Numbered from the stretch's first letter, positions 11,969-23,194 are shown. The stretch is DNA of 64,000 nt from Apodospora peruviana (GCA_033439685.1 JAUEDM010000001.1:3968001-4032000); one strand, 5' to 3'. Numbers and translations: made by a program. Notes: generated from the letters alone by a model not told the origin.

Positions 11969-12507
11969 ATGTAAGTGAAGAATATCCATCAATATGTACA
12001 GATCCTTAGCACATTTTCCATTGTTCTTCGAAGCCATGTCTGCAAAATTAAAATCCCCAACCCGCTCGGCTCTATCGTTACCAGAAAGAATTCTCCGTCT
12101 CTCTCTCAATCACCAGTATTTCAATTGTATAGCGATGAACTAACGGTTGACACAGGAGACGCAATTCCCGGCCGTGTCGACGGGCTTCTTCCTCAGAAGG
12201 GCCTCGCCGAACCGCACGTCGAGGAAGACCGAGACGACGACGCATGAGTGGTCAGCAGGACCCGACCCAGAGCGTCAGCCGGCACCTCCACCTCCACCTC
12301 CACCTCCACCTCCACCTCCACCTCAGGGGGGACCGGAGTTCTTTTATCCTGGATCGAGAGTCATTTGACTCTGCCAACGACGCTGATGACGAGCTGTCGG
12401 AGGAATCGGACCATGAGGACGAAGCCACGCAGTCTACAGCAAGCTCGGGCGGCTTTTGGGAGTGGCTGCTGAAACAATTCCACTACTGGACGACTGGACG
12501 TGGGTAG
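11969..12507 (+). CDS. Candidate small basic/acidic protein with split start codon
   Basis: Candidate 117-residue protein. If the intron 11971-12155 is spliced (GTAAGT donor, CTAAC branch near 12140, CACAG acceptor), AT at 11969-11970 joins G at 12156. This gives an ATG followed by an open frame to the stop at 12505-12507. The N-terminal ~30 residues are Arg-rich, then comes a His-Leu dipeptide run (about seven units) encoded by a CACCTC hexanucleotide repeat. After that an acidic stretch (DADDELSEESDHEDE) precedes an aromatic C-terminus (FWEWLLKQFHYW). No family is recognised. An ATG inside exon 2 (12244) would give 87 residues without needing the intron. The splice signals are good, but the coding status is uncertain. 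Confidence 0.4.
12283..12324. repeat. (CACCTC)7 hexanucleotide repeat
   Basis: Seven perfect head-to-tail CACCTC units. Depending on frame it reads as His-Leu, Pro-Pro or Thr-Ser repeats. Confidence 0.95.
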
Positions 12508-13505
12508 AAATCGCAGGGGCCGGGCGGGTAACTGCGTGTTGGCGGTGGTGGCAGCACAACCGATAAAACATCAGGGACTTAGTCGGAAGAAGTCCGCCAA
12601 CTGCCGATGCCTCCATGAACAACGGCGATGGTGAGACACTTTGTCCTTGCCATTGGTGTTCGACCACGCCACCCCGCCGGGCTTACCGAGGAACGGGAGA
12701 GATATCGCCTTTCTTGAACCAGAGAACCGGATCCCGAGCAAGGAATGGAAGACGTTGATCCAGGCGCGTGGGGCCAGACTGTGAAGTGGAGATTTGGAAG
12801 CGTGCACAGCTCGTCGAGACGTCGTCATTATAGAGATATCCTTGCAGTCGGAATCCTCTACTCGTTCGACTGGTGATGATCGTCAACCGACCAACAGGTT
12901 GGCTAGCCGTCGTATGAGATGGAACTCTTTGCGTCTGGACGGCAGCCCGTCCCATCGACATTACCATCTTTGAGGCACTACACCGCATCCTCATCGTCAT
13001 GCAGCGGCCTGGTAAGGGAACTGTTTCTGCTCCGACCCAGGCAGGTACTGGTGTGGTATTGCCATCGGAGACAATGTGGAATTCATGTCGCCCGTCAGGA
13101 TGCCAGTAACGGTATCTCCCGGTCGGCTGCCTGTTCGGCTCGTTGATCGCTGGAAATGTTGGAAATGTCTTTTGTAAGACTAATACTCCTCTCCCAGATT
13201 CCTGGCGTTGGTTTGTGTGGGTTCCGGCTGCTGTGGCGGCGGCTCTGTTTTCCGTGCTGACAAGATCCAAATCTGAGTCTGAATCGTCATTGACCTCAAA
13301 TTAGGCCCAAAGCTGACATCGGTCGATGCGGCTCGGCCGAAGAGATGCGGTTAGGTGGCTAGCATGCGGTTGGGCTACTCGCCATGCGAGGTGGCAAACC
13401 AAGCGCGGCACCGGCAACAGATATGTCGACAATAGAAGATCAAGACGGGGCGAAAAAGCGGTCGTCGCCCGCTGGTATCCAGATGTGGGACTCGGAGCGC
13501 CACGT
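12508..13505. other. No clear gene; possible decayed sequence
   Basis: No intact gene recognised. A stretch near 12950-13110 reads in one plus frame like old coding sequence but is broken by stops. A splice-like segment (AATACTCCTCTCCCAG, near 13178-13193) recurs almost unchanged near 13660-13675 inside the MFS remnant, suggesting a partial duplication between the two places. Confidence 0.4.
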
Positions 13506-14240
13506 CCTCCTAAGTATCTGTCCGGTGCCAAGCTCTTCATGACGATTGCCGGGATGACCCTGGTGACCTTCCTCTTGATGTTGGACTCCTCCATCATCGC
13601 CACAGCGGTAAGTTCATCTCCCATTTTTCCTTACGACTAGCAATGTCAGTGCAAGACCAATACTCCTCTCTCAGTTCCCCGAGATTACCTCTGGACCACG
13701 TCCGCCGCCCAGTGGCCTGGATCAAGGACTGGATCACCGGCAAGATGCGCCCTCGCGTTAAGATGGTTTCCAATCTCTAACCGACCTTGGCTGGTAGACG
13801 GGCGTGTCCCAGTTTGCCTGCACGGTGATCCAGTTCTCTCTGGCAGAATCTACACCAAGTTCTCGCAAAAATGGTAGTCGCCGCAGGCTTCTTCGCCATC
13901 TTCCTAATCGGATCTCTTGTCTGTGGCATCGCCAAGTCCTCCATGATGCTCATTGTCGGCCGCGCTGATTCGTCGGTCGCCAATCTCTATCCGGCCTTCC
14001 ATCCGCATTAGTAAGCCTGGGAACGGCAGAACACTCGTCGACCGAGCCGCCGGGATCATCGAGGGCCGCGCCAGCAGTAACAGCTGGTCGCGCCATTGCC
14101 GGTATGGCATCCGCCGGTATTCTCTCCGGTTGCATGTTGATCATGATCCCCATGATCCCCCTGCACAAACGACCTGCTTTTCAAAGCTTATTCGGTATGG
14201 TGTTTGGCATTGCTTCGGTCATAGGCCCTCCCTCTGATCG
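13506..14240 (+). pseudogene. Broken DHA2-type (14-TM) MFS exporter remnant
   Basis: Three recognisable pieces of a drug-H+ antiporter-2 / TRI12-like exporter remain in order. The first (13506-13608) reads KYLSGAKLFMTIAGMTLV...MLDSSIIATA, the conserved TM1 with its LDSSI motif. It is followed by a GTAAGT donor and a plausible CTCTCTCAG acceptor near 13675. The second (about 13848-13978) contains IYTKFSQKW, a stop, then in another frame FFAIFLIGSLVCGIAKSSMMLIVGR. The third (about 14088-14230) reads RAIAGMASAGILSGCMLIMIPMIPLHKRPAFQ...GIASVIGP. Frames change between pieces, stops interrupt them, and the TM2/TM3 region and the C-terminal half are missing or unreadable. In the intact family this would export a small molecule. 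Here it cannot make a working protein. Confidence 0.8.
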
Positions 14241-14530
14241 GTGTGCGAGAAAGGGTTCGCCAACGTTGGAGTTCGAACTGTCCTCCATCGCAGATGTGGA
14301 CAACGGGATCGATGCCAGCGTTTGTGCCAGCAGCACAGATAGTCGAAATGGAGTCCAGCTACAGCCGTTCTAATCGTCCATGCCCACCGGGTTTTGTCGA
14401 AAGGTCGTTGCACCGGCCAAGGCCGTTAGTGACACCGTCTCAATGCGGAGGAGAGCTGCGGGGGAGAGGATGGCAGTTCTGACCCTTTTCTCTGACACAT
14501 TTTACCGACTTTTTATCAACTTTTTCTTTC

Positions 14531-14770
14531 AAGTGCGTCGGCATGATCATCGGAATCTCGTCAACCGGAGCCATGGCCACGATATATCCTTCCACCACGT
14601 CCCAGAGGCTGGTAGATGCCAAGTTGCATGTGCATGGGGTCGAGGGACTGCGGATCGTGGACTCGGTGTAATTCCTATGGCGACGTGGGGGAACGGTCAG
14701 ACTGCGGTGTATTCAGATGCTGAGCGAGCGGCGGATCTGGTTAAGGAGTATGTTGGTTATTTGGGTGTTA
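14531..14770 (+). pseudogene. C-terminal fragment of a GMC oxidoreductase
   Basis: Translated pieces show the C-terminal FAD-domain signature of glucose-methanol-choline oxidoreductases. One frame gives STGAMATIYP, then LVDAKLHVHGVEGLRIVDS. The next frame (one-base shift, with a TAA in the first frame) continues VIPMATWGNGQTAVYSDAERAADLVKE. In intact family members this region carries the active-site His and Asn/His pair and ends with an 'AERAADLI' helix. The N-terminal FAD-binding domain is absent upstream. The fragment is therefore truncated and frameshifted. It lies directly after the MFS remnant. Confidence 0.75.
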
Positions 14771-15018
14771 AGCGGAACTTCACGTTTTTAAATGATAACA
14801 CACATTTGCATGCAAGGCAGACTAATATCCAATGCTTGCTTTTGATTTAGTACAGATATGAGAGACACCGCTGTGCTACATGATGACAACCCGAGTCATG
14901 ATGATACATTCTACTCTTTCATGCGAGTACCCAAATATGCTTTGCAACCGTCTAAACAAACGCCATGAGAAGAAACTTCCACTGAACTTCCAAGCTGCTG
15001 CGTCCATGATCATGATGA

Positions 15019-16641
15019 TCAAAAGAACCTCCAGATAGAATCCGACCCCTTTGTCCTCTTGAATACACCGTACCACTTACACAAGGGATACAAAATCGCC
15101 AAAGCAATACCCCAGTTAGCAAAGAAGACCCAGAGCTGGTCGACACCGATGCCCGGTTGGCCCGTCCATGGGTCCTTGCCGGGTACGCTGTGTCCGAGCC
15201 AGGCGATCGCCCCAAGCGCCAGCGCGACCAACAAGAAGATGTGAATCGTGTAAAAGAAGAGAGCCGACGTGCCGAACACGAGCAGAGTCTTGAAAGCACG
15301 GGTAGCAAAGGCTGAGGGAATCGTGCTGAAGAGCGCAAGGAGTAGTAGGTTCCCTGCCATCGTGAATGACCAGAACGCGACGTCGGGCGGATATTTGGTG
15401 AGATAGAAGAAGGACGGCACGGACGCGAAATACTGATTCATGTCGGGGTGTTCAGCCTGCTCCGGCATCTGAAGGCAGCCCTCCGAAAGGTTCCCAAAGT
15501 GGAGGACTCGCGTGAGCACAAAAATCAGGGAGAACCCTGCCGCCGTGAGCATGTTGCCTGCAGCGATGGCATTGGTGCTCCAGGAGCGCGCGAGTATAAT
15601 GCGGCCATATAGCAAGCCCAGGATGGCAAACGACAGCCAGGCGAGCGGTGGGAAGCCCGAGATGATTCCAGGCGCGTGTACAGGGTAAAACCAGATGCGG
15701 AACCAGAAGCTCTCGGGGAGCTTAGCGTTGTGCTCGACATGGCAGTGCCCGCCCGTCGGGCTGAGCCAAATATTCCACCAGATCGTCACGAGCGACAGAA
15801 CAACCAGAACGACGTTGTGCAGGTGCCAGGAGATATCCGCGGCGCGAATAATCGTCCTGTCTGGTGCGACACTGTCAGGCTCCTCCTCTCTGGTATGGCG
15901 GTTCTCTAGCAACGGCTCGGACGCGTCGTCGCTCTTCTTCTCCGGAAGGATCCTTAGCAGTAAGAAAGCCACCATCTGCTCGGTGCGCGACATAACCAGC
16001 CACAACAGCCCCGCGAGGAGGTAGTCGATAGCCAGGGCGAACAGAATGATGTTCATGAACCACAACTGCCCGCCCGTCATGGCGAAGCCCATCGCCACCG
16101 TGATCAGCGTCAGCACGACGGCCCTGACGAAGAAGTGGCGTACCATCCTGCCCGCAGGCCAGCCGAGATTCGTGCGCGATCGGCCAAAGTACACGATGCC
16201 CATGCCGAGAAGGAAGGTAAAACCAGGCGCGCAGAGGTGGGTGAGGATGCGGATAGCGAAGGCCGCGGGGCGATTCCACTCGTGCACGACGATCGAGTCC
16301 TGCTCACCGGCAACGGCGGTGCCATGCGGCCAGGAATGCAGCGACATGGCGTTGTGGTCCAGCGCCATGAGCACCATCAGCAGGCCACGCAGAAGATCGG
16401 GCGCGAGAGCACGCGTCGTGGACTTGGACTGTTCCGGTGGATGCGAATCACTATCACAGGTGCCGTAGCCGCCGCGTCTCTGGGCGTCCTCGTTGTCGAC
16501 ATCTGAGAGGGGCTCATGCTCGAGGACCTGGAGCTCGGAAGTGGCATCAGCCGCAAAGGTGGTTTCTTGGACGCCAGGGTCCGGCTGCGGCGGTATGGCT
16601 ATCCGCGCGGCCGGGACCTCCTCGTCCTGGCGATCCTTCAT
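15019..16641 (-). CDS. DUF1624 / heparan-alpha-glucosaminide N-acetyltransferase-like membrane protein
   Basis: Single-exon gene of 540 residues. I start it at the ATG complementary to 16639-16641; the open frame extends upstream but without an ATG. The first ~95 residues are hydrophilic and disordered-looking. The membrane domain then begins with RALAPDLLRGLLMVLMALDHN, the N-terminal hallmark of the DUF1624/HGSNAT catalytic domain, where a conserved Arg/Asp-His region sits at the first TM helix. About ten hydrophobic segments follow, and the protein ends near the membrane with a basic tail. Characterised relatives transfer acetyl groups across a membrane using acetyl-CoA. Fungal members are mostly unstudied, so acceptor and location are inference. 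It stands alone between decayed tracts. Confidence 0.85.
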   Translation of the reverse strand: MKDRQDEEVPAARIAIPPQPDPGVQETTFAADATSELQVLEHEPLSDVDNEDAQRRGGYGTCDSDSHPPEQSKSTTRALAPDLLRGLLMVLMALDHNAMSLHSWPHGTAVAGEQDSIVVHEWNRPAAFAIRILTHLCAPGFTFLLGMGIVYFGRSRTNLGWPAGRMVRHFFVRAVVLTLITVAMGFAMTGGQLWFMNIILFALAIDYLLAGLLWLVMSRTEQMVAFLLLRILPEKKSDDASEPLLENRHTREEEPDSVAPDRTIIRAADISWHLHNVVLVVLSLVTIWWNIWLSPTGGHCHVEHNAKLPESFWFRIWFYPVHAPGIISGFPPLAWLSFAILGLLYGRIILARSWSTNAIAAGNMLTAAGFSLIFVLTRVLHFGNLSEGCLQMPEQAEHPDMNQYFASVPSFFYLTKYPPDVAFWSFTMAGNLLLLALFSTIPSAFATRAFKTLLVFGTSALFFYTIHIFLLVALALGAIAWLGHSVPGKDPWTGQPGIGVDQLWVFFANWGIALAILYPLCKWYGVFKRTKGSDSIWRFF

Positions 16642-19340
16642 TGTGTGGTGCTCCGGCCCGGACTCAGCGGCTTGAGATGCTGTGAGAAACAAAGTAGGTA
16701 TAGAGCTGTCTTCGAGTCGAATATCGACGATCGACGATCCTTTACCGAGTCCGGAAAGAATGGATATGTGGATTAGACGAGATTCTGGAACCTACAGAAT
16801 ATGAGGACCGTCGGAAGAGAAATTGACCCTGAGATTTCCTTTTCTGGGGCAACAATCAGAGTCCAAACATCTTACGTCATTCCCAGGCAACTCCGCGCAA
16901 TGGAAAAGTCCCCGATTGGCTCGCTAAGATTTGTGGTCCATTTGGGTGGCCATGATTCGCCAACTGTGGCTTGCGTTGTGGCTTTAAGCTTGAACCAACT
17001 CTCTTGTACGGAGTATTCCTTAAACTCCCTCCAGAATTCTACATCGGATCATGGCACTGAAGTAGATTATGTGATACATGTACCCTTACCAACTCAGCCC
17101 CCAACTTTCCACTTCCAGGTTGTCATTGCCGGGCAAGTACCTAGATGGGTACCAAACCCCAAGAAAAAAAAGAAATCACATTTCAAGCAGTAACTATCGA
17201 ATAGCTAAGGTACCTTATGCATAACCGACAGAAAAATATCACACAGAAAAGTGTTTGACAGGTCGATACTAGTATTCCCACCCGCCACTGCAGTCAAACA
17301 ATGGCCAGCCGAAGACGTGCAGGAAACATAAGCAACCACCGCCGCCCTCACGGCGACACGAACCATATCGATCTGTACCAGGATCATCTCGGCGCAAGGC
17401 CCGCCCATCTCCCCACCAAAAGCCACCGCCAGGATTGTTATGACTATTAGTGGGAGTATTGAGGTTGCCGCTTTCGGGACCCAAGTTTGGGCCGTCGTGG
17501 GGCAGTAGCCGGTAGGATGCCCGGATAGAGGTTGAGCTATGGTTGTTGTGCACTGCTTCTCTAAAAGGTTGGGCCCAGCAGGTTTCGCTGTTCGGATTCA
17601 TCCTCGTCCATCGTTACACACAACGTGGACAGGTAAGCTGGACGTTGAGAGAATCGACAAGCAGAAACCCGAAAGGAAAACCAAAAGGAAAAAAAGGAGA
17701 AATCCAGTCCAGGCACAGCCAGTGTGGAGGATGGGGGACCGGCAGATCTCAGCGACGTGTTGTTGTTGGCCTGTGAGACGGATCAAGTCTTTGTGGCTCG
17801 TTGAGGAGGGTGAGGAGAATGGCTGTCCCGTCGAAGAAATGACTACCTGAATTTGAAGCTGGAAACTTGGGCTGCTAGAATAGTGGAGGGTTTTGATGCC
17901 AAGCCAAGCTCTGCTTCCGTCCTCCCTCTTCCAGAGCCTTCTGCCAACTGCCCTGCCTGCAGGAGTACAGGAGCCGCGCTTTTCCGGAAACTGCCTAAGG
18001 CAGACTTCAGTCAAGCGCCCCTGAAGTCGGCCTATAGGTACCTTATCTTATATACCGGCAACCCCGCGGCCTTTGATGGCATGGGACCCGCCCAGTTTGG
18101 AGCAGCTGCCACATGCCTGACCCATTCTATCTTGATTCTTGAGTTCAGTCTTGTGCAGATGCAGGCAAGTCCGATCTTCCACCCGGGCGTCTACCCAAGG
18201 AAGTACCCACCTTGTTGCCTCCTAGGCTCCATTATCAAAGGTTCCTCCCTAGACAGCCCCACCTTTGAAGAGTTTGAGGCTGTCATCGAGGTCGACCCTC
18301 GTACCGCTGACATCCAACGTACCCATATTTTTCTGCTTAAACTTTGAACGAATAATCATGTTGGACCGTCCCTCTTCATTCAACTAGGTAAGCAACTATG
18401 CCTCGTCAAACAGCTCCAAGAAAAGAAGACCAAACGCCCGCCTGATGTTGACAAGTATTCAGAGCGCCAACGGCGCCGTGTGGTCCATCACTCCAGTATT
18501 CTACCCTGACGTCTACCTAAGAAAGTAAGCTGATTACCTGCTCGCCAATTCTTCGAGCGTCATGATCAACAAACCAAGCAGCTTACAGTTCCACTTCCGA
18601 CCTAGGTATCCCGCCCATGTTTCTGGGATTGTTTCCGATACTTCCTGAATGTCTGTCTTTCGATTGCCTTGCCGTCATCTGCTCCGATTGCTTCAGCAAT
18701 CTGATTATGCCCGTACTGCAACATCAGCAGCCTGATTGCGTCGGCCAATATACTAGGTGGAATCAGCAAATCCATGGTCTCAGGCGCGTCTCAGCCGGCC
18801 AGGTTTGCTTCGCTGTTAGCAGAGATTGCTGAACCCCAGAAAGTCGTCGCTCCCACACCCCTTCCACTTGTGACGCGGATCTCAGCGAGACAGAGCAGGA
18901 GATGGTGCGCCAGCTACATACGAGGAGCTGCAAAGATTTGGCCTCCGAGCTGCTTTGAAGAGCGGAAGGAGGTAATGGAGAAGAAGCAAGTCGCTAGCCA
19001 ATCCTTGCGCAGCAAATTGACCGAGCCAAAGAGGAACCGGAACCTAATGTCCTCGCCTCAATTTGGTTCTCATGCCGTGGAACGTATACAGCAACTCGTA
19101 ACCTCGTTCTGGTCCAGGGCATACTACTTACTTCGGCTACCGATTTCGGAACTTTGGATATGAGTGCCATAGCGACTGAATATCATGGTCTCGGACATGG
19201 TGGGTCCCCCGGACCGTTTTCTTGCGTTTTGCCCGCCGAACAAGAGGGCGAGTGTCTGGCTAGCCGTCACTCCTGCTTCCTAAGGCTGCCTGATGACAAC
19301 CCCAGGGCATATACTGCCAAATCGGTGCCTGTTGCAGCGG
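16642..19340. other. No intact gene seen
   Basis: This contains the promoter side of the DUF1624 gene and about 2.5 kb without a recognisable gene. Several open frames of 100-165 codons exist (for example 17853-18347 plus), but none has a recognised family, a splice pattern or codon bias like the true genes. The segment from 18.4 kb onward may already be decayed sequence connected with the polyketide-synthase remnant that follows. Confidence 0.45.
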
Positions 19341-19559
19341 ATTGAGGACAAGACCAGCACCAACCTCGCATCACCACCGCCCTCCGACGCAAGGAGAACG
19401 CGATCACACCCTCCAAAACAGAATGGTGCGGTTTCTTCATAGCAAACATCAGAGCGAGTGGAAGATATGGAGGGTTAAATACCACCGGTACAGCTGGTAC
19501 ACCGTCATGGGAGATCTAAGCAAAGATGCATACACGTATTGGCACTGGACAAAGGGAAT

Positions 19560-19960
19560 CGCAAAAGACGAATGGACGATTGATCTCCACAAGCGGGCAT
19601 TGACCCAAACATCGTCAATGCTATCAAGGCTGCGTTGCAGGCTGATCTGGCAAAGATTGACAGGATCGTGCAATTCTGCAAAAATATCGACAATGAGGTC
19701 ATGCCCCTGAACAGCCGAGTCAATTCCCTCGAAGCCGTCAGTATTCTATTCCAGCAGGGCTATCCAGTGGATATCTCACTCGTCAACAAGTCCTTTGGGA
19801 CTACACAATCCAGTTCTGCAACACCCCTCGTGGACCTCCCACCATTCGCATGGGACCACACTGAGACCGACTTTCAGCCTGACTGGACAATTCGACATGA
19901 GAAACCGACGCTACCTCCCCTCATTCCGCCGAATACAAGTCCTGTCAATCCCACAGCACC
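19560..19960 (+). pseudogene. Highly reducing polyketide synthase remnant (AT-DH linker)
   Basis: Reading the plus strand gives an open segment GIDPNIVNAIKAALQADLAK (from about 19597), continuing to SLEAVSILFQQGYPVDISLVN and then LVDLPPFAWDHTETDFQPDW. The pair 'LF..GYPVD...VN' followed by 'LVDLPPYxWDH' is the junction between the acyltransferase and dehydratase domains of fungal highly reducing polyketide synthases. The upstream part (DEWTIDLHKR) lies in another frame, and I find no ketosynthase cysteine motif, no GHSxGE acyltransferase motif and no downstream dehydratase. It is therefore a short fragment of a gene that is normally above 6 kb. Confidence 0.6.
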
Positions 19961-21860
19961 TTTGAGATGCCTGGGTCAGAACAGGAACGGCTAGAACCAG
20001 TCACAGTCTTAACGCTGACCAGGGTTCTTCGCCGGTTCAAACTGGGCAGTAGGCATAAGAAGCCCCCGACACGCCGCCAGGAACATTCCAGATGCCCCCA
20101 CTCGTGTACCAGATGTACTTTCAGCCCATTCTTGACAAGAGCCCGATGATGACTGGTGTGTACTGGTCGCACTTTGAGGATATGTTCAAGCTTGATTTGG
20201 AGAAGTCTATGAATAGCTGTTTTAGTCCTTGAAAGACTCCTCGATCAAAGTCGTAAGTCCCGCCGCAGTGGGACCAGCAAGTGAGGATACAAATGAGTAG
20301 CACTTCGTCCATCAAGCCGAGGCCAGAATTGGACGCTGAGGAACGCACAGTTGATATACCGACTACGTGGCCCGGGACGGGCAGTTTTACCCGGGGGCAA
20401 TGCTAGGCTCAGTCAATAAAGAGGGCGAGGTCATCTTCACTATCTCGGCGGGCGTACTCGTCCCGGAGGGGGATATGACCATATTTCGATGGATGTTTCG
20501 TCCGGCTCAAATCTGAACCAGCTACCGAATCTATCGAGGACGTCCGTCTCTCGATGAAAGATAATTTCCGAGCAACGCGTCTGAGCGCATCCGATCCCCA
20601 TCTCAACTGCTATACACGCAAGTGCCATTCGGCAGACACAAAGTCTCCGAGTACTTCGGCTGGAACAGTTCGCTGGAACAGTTCGACGGTACACCCGGCC
20701 TCACGACCGGCCCCAGCAACGAAATCCAAAATCACATGTACACGCAGGACCCTAGATGCACCCGACGAAAGAGGTGGTGTGAGCAAGGGGTCGAGGAATC
20801 TGCCGACCAGAACGTCAACGAGTGGTTCTTCCTGAGCAGCTTGCCCGATGTTTTGTGGAAGCGCCCGCAGCTGGCCTAGAAGGCCATGTCAAGGGAAGTA
20901 CTCCTAAATGTCTTCTGAGCGAGATGTTTCTGGTGTTTCCAGTGCCAAGACATCACCGAGGTCCAACCGAGGGCCAGAATTTAGTTATCCGGCTGATGTT
21001 CGGGTGGGCTAAGCCACGCCATCGTCAAGAAAAGTTTAACACCTACCAAGCTAAGATGATGGAGTACAGGGAAGAAGAAGAAGGAACAGGTGGAGGAAGT
21101 CATCTTATTCAATATTCGACGTACCGAATTCCTCGAGGTCGATGCTCCAACAACTTGCCAGAGCCCTTTTGGCCTGGGCAAGGGCTATTGCCTCGGCGGT
21201 GGTGGCCTTGGGCGCAGACATTTTTAAATTCTTTTCTTTCTTCTTACAAAAACAAACGAGAAAATGAAAAGGTAAGGATAAGGGCAGCCGCACCGGTTTT
21301 CGCGCAGGCGCAAACGGAAGAGTTTGAAGTATGTCGACTTGGTCGACAACGACGAGAAAAAGTTGAAGAAGGTTTAGCGGCGAGATGTCTGCGGCTGGAC
21401 GGTTGGAGTCAACGACGAGATTTTCGAAGGGCTGGTGGTAATGTGTCTACGCTGCTGTGGGATCAAGAGAAATTCTTCGACGTGACAGACAACAACTTCT
21501 CGGTCGACTTTCAGCTCACTTTTATATCATCCCGGGCCGCCAACTTGGTCAGGCTTCTCGGCCACGAGGCGTCGAGGGTCGGAGTTGGCAGCTGGTGGGT
21601 CCACAGACAACACCAGACTGCCAGACCGTCAGACTTCATTGAGGGCTGATAGAAGGTCCACGCATTGGTCCTCGCATTTCCCTGACGTTGAGGTCGATGA
21701 AGCAGATACCGAGGGCGGTTTCATGCCAGGCATTTTCCGGGTTGGTCTGGGACTGCCCGGACGCCGAGCTGTCAACTATCCTGGCAGCACCGCTTCAAGA
21801 GTGAACAGCGCAAGCTCTTATCTTTTGACAGTCTTCAATGAAAACTTTAATGTCTTGCAT
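19961..21860. other. Decayed tract, unassigned coding-like pieces
   Basis: Several short pieces look like former exons but match nothing I can name. One near 20098-20232 (plus) reads MPPLVYQMYFQPILDKSPMM and continues to a stop. Another near 20605-20760 (plus) contains VPFGRHKVSEYFGWNSSLEQ and ends in a region rich in Cys/Arg. A 275-codon open frame at 20822-21649 starts at GTG and has no recognised domain. Stops and frame changes separate all of these. Confidence 0.4.
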
Positions 21861-21864
21861 TGTG

Positions 21865-22480
21865 AGGTTGTTACCTCCTGGCTGCATAATTTGCAACAAC
21901 ACGGCAACTGCTCAGGTCTGAGGGTCCTCAGCAAAATCCAAAATTCGGGTTTCCTTTAGGGCTTCCTTAAGAAAAGCCGCGGTGGCAACTTGAATGTGTG
22001 GGCCTTCCTTCTCATCGGAGAAGTCCAACTCGATGTCTTCCAAGTTTTCGAAGTATGAACCGGTTTAGGTGTTAGGGCTTTCCTCAGAAGTCTTTACCTG
22101 TTTATAGCTGTAATCTCCTAGAAATGCGAATCTCTTCGGGGCACGGTGCTAGGCCGGGAAAGAGATATGGGAAATGTCCTCGTCGTCATTCTCCTGCTTG
22201 TAGGGGCGTTTTGGGTGCTTCCGCGAGGAGCGGCCAGGCTGACCGTGAATAGAAAGAGGGTTGGGTGTTGATGTACCTGGGAGGTCGTTCTTGTTGATGG
22301 TTGCGACTTTTGCTGTTGGCAAGAGACGCGAGTACTTGATCGAGTCCAGAACTATCCACATATATTTGATAACGTGTCCCTTCTTCAGATCACCGTACTG
22401 CATCCCGTCCAACATGCTAGGTTCAGCGGTACGGCGTGCTTGATTTGGTGGCCAATTCACAACAACAATAACAAGTATCA
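21865..22480 (-). pseudogene. Degenerate unidentified gene
   Basis: On the minus strand one frame stays coding-like for about 600 nt while crossing several stops. It runs from a region containing MLDGMQYGDLKKGHVIKYMW, through PYKQENDDEDISHISFPA, a TAG, then RFAFLGDYSYKQ. A GTAAAG...CTAAC...AAG segment follows that could be an intron. Next come DIELDFSDEKEGPHIQVATA and AAFLKEALKETRILDFAED, then a TGA, then LLQIMQPGGNNLTMQDIKVF and a final stop. The persistence of frame across stops suggests nonsense mutations in a former gene. I cannot assign a family. Confidence 0.45.
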
Positions 22481-23194
22481 ATTCGCTATTTCAGTTTACT
22501 AAATACTGCATATCTGATACCGATAAGTCTGGTTTGCCTAGACCTTAACGTTGGACGCGTTTGATGTCCGTGAGAGAATCCATCACTAAGTCCACCTCCA
22601 GCTCGGTCTGACTCGGCAAGGAACTTTTGCGTGGCCAGGGGAGCTTAACATCCCTGGATGAAAAGTATTGCGCTGTAAAAAAAGAAAGTATCGCGAATAC
22701 GGGTATGGAGTTGCACATCAATCTGTAAGGTAGTTACCTAACTATTTGAAAATGACCCGTCAAAAGAGTTGCTGGACCGGGGCTTTCACCAGTAGCCTGC
22801 CTTGGCCTCTTGTTGGCTTCAAGACTAGTGGCAAAGCCCAACAACCAATTCGCCGAGAACTTGAGGAGGCATTGCTGTCTCTGCCCATGGACCGTTTTCT
22901 TGCGACTCGTCGCAGAAAGTCTTACTCGTCTGTGCATCGACATCGACATTAACCCAAAAAACATCGACGCCAGTGAGGCCATGGAGTGTAAAGGCTTTGG
23001 GGCATGAATTTGCTCGAGTACCTATTCCCACAGACGACCACACCATGCGTTCGAGTAGAAGGGGAGCTCGTGGCGTTCCGTATCTTCGCTACCTCATAAT
23101 TCCATTCATGTCCCAAATGTGAGCCCGGATCACTCCGCCAACCACCCTCTCCTCGGCCGATAACTGACAAGAACCCAGGTACTAATCTTTAAAT
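22481..23194. other. No gene seen
   Basis: About 700 bp without a recognisable gene, between the degenerate locus and the 3' end of the DUF4360 gene. Open frames are below 85 codons. Confidence 0.5.

Noticed and set aside
12683..13270. 195-codon open minus frame
   Set aside because: No ATG at the start, no domain; overlaps plus-strand segments that look like decayed coding sequence.
17853..18347. 164-codon open plus frame
   Set aside because: Composition and lack of any recognisable motif suggest non-coding sequence.
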